DNA of 64,000 nt from Thiosocius sp963808165 (lineage in GTDB: Bacteria > Pseudomonadota > Gammaproteobacteria > Chromatiales > Chromatiaceae), in the NCBI GenBank assembly GCA_963808165.1, contig CAWEET010000011.1, positions 186,001 to 250,000 on the forward strand, written 5' to 3'. Position 1 is the first letter of the stretch. Every line of letters begins with the position of its first letter. The translations under genes and the position numbers were made by a program. The notes beneath the pieces were generated by a model. That model ran no database searches. It was not told the origin of the DNA and saw only the letters and a list, made by a program, of their open reading frames with translations. This document shows, piece by piece, positions 61,657 through 64,000 of the stretch.

Positions 61657-62925
61657 TCAGGTCTGGCTGATCGTCGGATCCTGACCGAACATCCCGGCAG
61701 TCACCAGCACAATGCCCTTCTCGGTCACCCGAAAACGCTGCGCGTCCGCGATCGGATCTTCGCCGATTATCGTCCCCGATGGCACCCGGCAGCCGCGGTC
61801 GATCACCGCGTGACTGATGCGGCAGTTGCGTCCCACCTCGACTTCCGGCAGCAGCACCGATGCGTCGATCTCGCTGTAGGAATGCACCCTGACGTTCGAG
61901 AACAACAATGAGTCGACCACTGTGGAACCCGAGATCACACAGCCCGCGGACACCGCGGAATCCAGTGCCTTGCCTTCCCGACCGGCGTCTCTGAACACGA
62001 ACTTTGCCGAGGGTAACTGGCGATGATAGGTGCGGATCGGCCAGTCCCTGTCATAAAGATTGAGTTCAGGCTCCACTGCGACCAGTTCCATGTTCGCCTC
62101 CCAGAACGCGTCTATCGTCCCCACGTCCCGCCAGTACGGCTGACGCCCGGTCTCCCGATCCAGGAAGGGGTAGGCGAATACCCGATGGCCTTCGATGATC
62201 GAGGGAATGATGTCGTGTCCGAAATCGTGCCTGGAGGTCGGGTCTGCGGCGTCCTCTTCCAGTTTCCGAAACAGGAAATCGGTGTCGAAGACGTAGTTGC
62301 CCATCGAGGCCAGCGCAATGTCCGTCGCGCCGGGCATAGGCTGCGGATCAGCGGGCTTCTCGTCGAAACTGAGCACCCGGAAATCGTCTGCCACACTCAT
62401 CACGCCGAAACCCTTGGCATCTTCGAGCGACACCCCCACGCAGGCAACGGTCATCTCGGCTCCCTTGTCGGCGTGGTAGGCCAGCAGCGCGCCATAGTCC
62501 ATCTTGTAGACATGGTCGCCGGACAGCACCAGCACGTACTTCGGCAACAGCGTCCGGACGATGTCGAGATTCTGAAAGATCGCATCGGCGGTGCCCTTGT
62601 ACCAATCACCCGTGGTGCGCTGCGAGGCCGGCAGGATCTCGATGAACTCGCCCAGGTCGCGCTGGAAGAAACTCCAACCCTCCACCAGGTGACGGATGAG
62701 CGAATGCGCCTTGTACTGGGTCAACACGCCGATGCGACGAATGCCTGAGTTGATACAGTTGGAAAGGGGGAAATCGATGATGCGGTATTTTCCGCCGAAA
62801 TAGACCGCGGGCTTGGCCCGCCGCTCGGTCAGTTCATGAAGCCTCGACCCGCGTCCCCCGGCAAGCACCAGGGCCAGCGTGTTGCGCGTCAGTTGATTGA
62901 GATAGCGAGGGTCGTCTGGGTGCAT
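61657..62925 (-). CDS. glgC: Glucose-1-phosphate adenylyltransferase
   Basis: GlgC makes ADP-glucose from glucose 1-phosphate and ATP, the first committed step of glycogen synthesis. The protein is 422 residues, family size. The nucleotide-binding start ALVLAGGRGSRLHELTERRA, the substrate Lys region in AVYFGGKYRIIDFPLSNCIN, the active Asp region VLSGDHVYKMDYGALLAYHA and SFDEKPADP are present. The C-terminal left-handed beta-helix (VISGSTVVDSLLFSNVRVHS) follows. No other glycogen genes are here. The start ATG is at 62925. Confidence 0.92.
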   Translation of the reverse strand: MHPDDPRYLNQLTRNTLALVLAGGRGSRLHELTERRAKPAVYFGGKYRIIDFPLSNCINSGIRRIGVLTQYKAHSLIRHLVEGWSFFQRDLGEFIEILPASQRTTGDWYKGTADAIFQNLDIVRTLLPKYVLVLSGDHVYKMDYGALLAYHADKGAEMTVACVGVSLEDAKGFGVMSVADDFRVLSFDEKPADPQPMPGATDIALASMGNYVFDTDFLFRKLEEDAADPTSRHDFGHDIIPSIIEGHRVFAYPFLDRETGRQPYWRDVGTIDAFWEANMELVAVEPELNLYDRDWPIRTYHRQLPSAKFVFRDAGREGKALDSAVSAGCVISGSTVVDSLLFSNVRVHSYSEIDASVLLPEVEVGRNCRISHAVIDRGCRVPSGTIIGEDPIADAQRFRVTEKGIVLVTAGMFGQDPTISQT

Positions 62926-63367
62926 TGGTCATTCTTCTCCGTGTGTGCGGTCACGCGCGGTCGAGGTTCGCAGCAGACGATCGTAGCGCGCCATCTGCTC
63001 GATCATTCCGATGATCGGGGTCGCAAAATGTGTCGCAGTAGAACCCCTGACATGAGCGACATTGGCGTTCATCGATCATGATGCCTGTGCCATCTTACCT
63101 TCTCGCGTGGGGCCGTGCGGTGGCGCTTCTGGGGGAATCCCTCAGGCCTCGACGGCCGACACCCGCTGACAAACAACCTGTGCCGAGCGACTCTCGGCCC
63201 AGCGCCGGCACGAAGCCTACAGAACGAAATGGTAAACTATCGACTGAGTGGATGGTGCCAAGGACACCGGCAGAGGGAACTCTCTCAGCGGCGGTCATCT
63301 CGCGAGGGCGACTGTGGCGCGAGGCCGCCCGACCGCCGGCCATGCCGTTGCGCTATCATTTGGCCGA
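62926..63367. other. Intergenic region without supported gene
   Basis: Some frames exist on the plus strand without ribosome sites or domains. The region lies between the promoter side of glgC and the downstream side of sugE. Confidence 0.35.
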
Positions 63368-63694
63368 TCAGTGCGGCGAGGCCAGTTTGAGTCCGACGAT
63401 GCCCACGACGATCATCCCAACGAAAAAGAAGCGAGCGAAGGCGGCCGACTCGCTGAACAGAAAGATACCGAGTACAAAGGTACCGACGGCACCGATGCCG
63501 GTCCACACGGCATACGCGGTGCCCATGGGTATCGTCTTCTGAGCCATCAACAGCAGTGCGCCGCTGGCGGCCATACAAACACCCGCGAAGGCTATCCAGC
63601 CCCAGCGCATGCCCGTTTCGGCGAGACCAAGCTTCAGCCCTACCGGCCAACCCCACTCAAAGATACCGGCAATAATCAGATAGACCCATGCCAT
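63368..63694 (-). CDS. sugE: Small multidrug resistance family transporter, SugE/Gdx type
   Basis: The protein is 108 residues with four spans. The membrane-embedded Glu and Trp of the family are in LIIAGIFEWGWPVGLKLGLA, and the G-A-Y-A-V-W-T-G-I-G-A motif is in span 3 (GTAYAVWTGIGAVGTFVLGI). This matches SugE/Gdx, which export guanidinium ions and some quaternary ammonium compounds as dimers. Two Phe-rich spans follow. The start at 63694 has GGAGGTG five bases before it. I see no guanidine riboswitch upstream. Confidence 0.85.
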   Translation of the reverse strand: MAWVYLIIAGIFEWGWPVGLKLGLAETGMRWGWIAFAGVCMAASGALLLMAQKTIPMGTAYAVWTGIGAVGTFVLGIFLFSESAAFARFFFVGMIVVGIVGLKLASPH

Positions 63695-63810
63695 CGTCAC
63701 CTCCACTCGCAGGATCGCCCAGTTACAGTATTGCTGTCACACAAGTCATCATTGCTGGCTTCAAACGATCGCCTCGGCGCCCGGCAGGCGCGCTTCAAGC
63801 CGGCCCGGCT

Positions 63811-64000
63811 TTATCGCTCGGCGCGGCTCAACGCCTCCTTGGCCTGCTGCAGCTCAAGCTCTGCCGCTTGTATCCGACGCTGGTATTCGGGGGTGAGACG
63901 GCTGCCGCCACCGGCGATGCCCTGTCGATCACCTTCCCTGACGATCTTCGCGTCCGCCAGCTTGGCCTCGGCGGCTTGTACACGCTGCTGCGCAGCCTCG
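63811..64000 (-). CDS. C-terminal end of a coiled-coil protein, 5' partial
   Basis: The frame is open to the window edge and ends with TAA at 63811. The visible 62 residues (EAAQQRVQAAEAKLADAKIV, then REGDRQGIAGGGSRLTPEYQ, RRIQAAELELQQAKEALSRA) form a charged coiled coil interrupted by a Gly loop, a pattern often found at the end of DUF4124-type exported proteins. The start lies outside the window. Confidence 0.6.
   Translation of the reverse strand, partial: EAAQQRVQAAEAKLADAKIVREGDRQGIAGGGSRLTPEYQRRIQAAELELQQAKEALSRAER

Noticed and set aside
63695..63810. A guanidine riboswitch in front of sugE
   Set aside because: No paired hairpins with ACGR loops or other ykkC-type core could be found in the short leader.

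Overview
The window is chromosomal DNA of high GC content from a gammaproteobacterium. I infer this from the gene content: ClsC-type cardiolipin synthase, SugE, AraC and HxlR regulators, DUF3581, NifA-like sigma-54 activators and IS110. Two secreted DsrE-family proteins, a rhodanese and cyanate genes would suit a sulfur-oxidising lineage. That placement is inference, because no phylogenetic marker is present.

Layout. 0-12 kb: envelope and small-molecule genes (clsC end, methyltransferase, fosmidomycin-resistance MFS, HAD phosphatase, lipoprotein hydrolase), a frameshifted hybrid sensor kinase and two secreted DsrE-like proteins. 12-21 kb: a DUF3604 protein, a CadC-like regulator cut short, a thiamine-binding DUF77 protein, a CorC/HlyC-type membrane protein and an aldo/keto reductase, with two MITE-like elements around the reductase. 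21-25.5 kb: a CapD/WbpM-type sugar dehydratase lying between two broken copies of the same BamA-like gene and next to a truncated glycosyltransferase.

25.9-47.9 kb is the most interesting part. It holds two cyanate-type modules side by side, separated by a transposon. Module 1: cyanase facing a transporter operon (ATPase, Tat substrate-binding protein, permease), a GAF sigma-54 activator, then an operon of OsmC protein, acyl-CoA-dehydrogenase-like flavoprotein, DUF302 protein and rubredoxin-fused reductase. Module 2: a PAS sigma-54 activator divergent from an operon of substrate-binding protein, permease, ATPase, CobW-type GTPase, WD40 protein, second cyanase, HupE/UreJ metal permease, rhodanese and CopD-like protein. 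Four -24/-12 promoters with exact spacing are readable in front of these units. Two different palindromes sit upstream of them: GACAnTGTC for module 1 and ACGCAnnTGCGT for module 2. Together this suggests two paralogous regulons, each with its own sigma-54 activator, for uptake and breakdown of cyanate or a compound that yields cyanate.

48-54.3 kb: small proteins (GYD domain, GNAT, DUF3581), a stretch of gene remnants (polX, erythromycin esterase) and a divergent HxlR/OsmC pair with a palindromic operator. 54.5-64 kb: a second DUF3604 protein, a chemoreceptor whose 3' end is tandemly duplicated, a DUF2092 operon, an AraC regulator, glgC, sugE and the end of a gene running off the window. Several short inverted-repeat elements and pseudogenes show that the region has been remodelled repeatedly.
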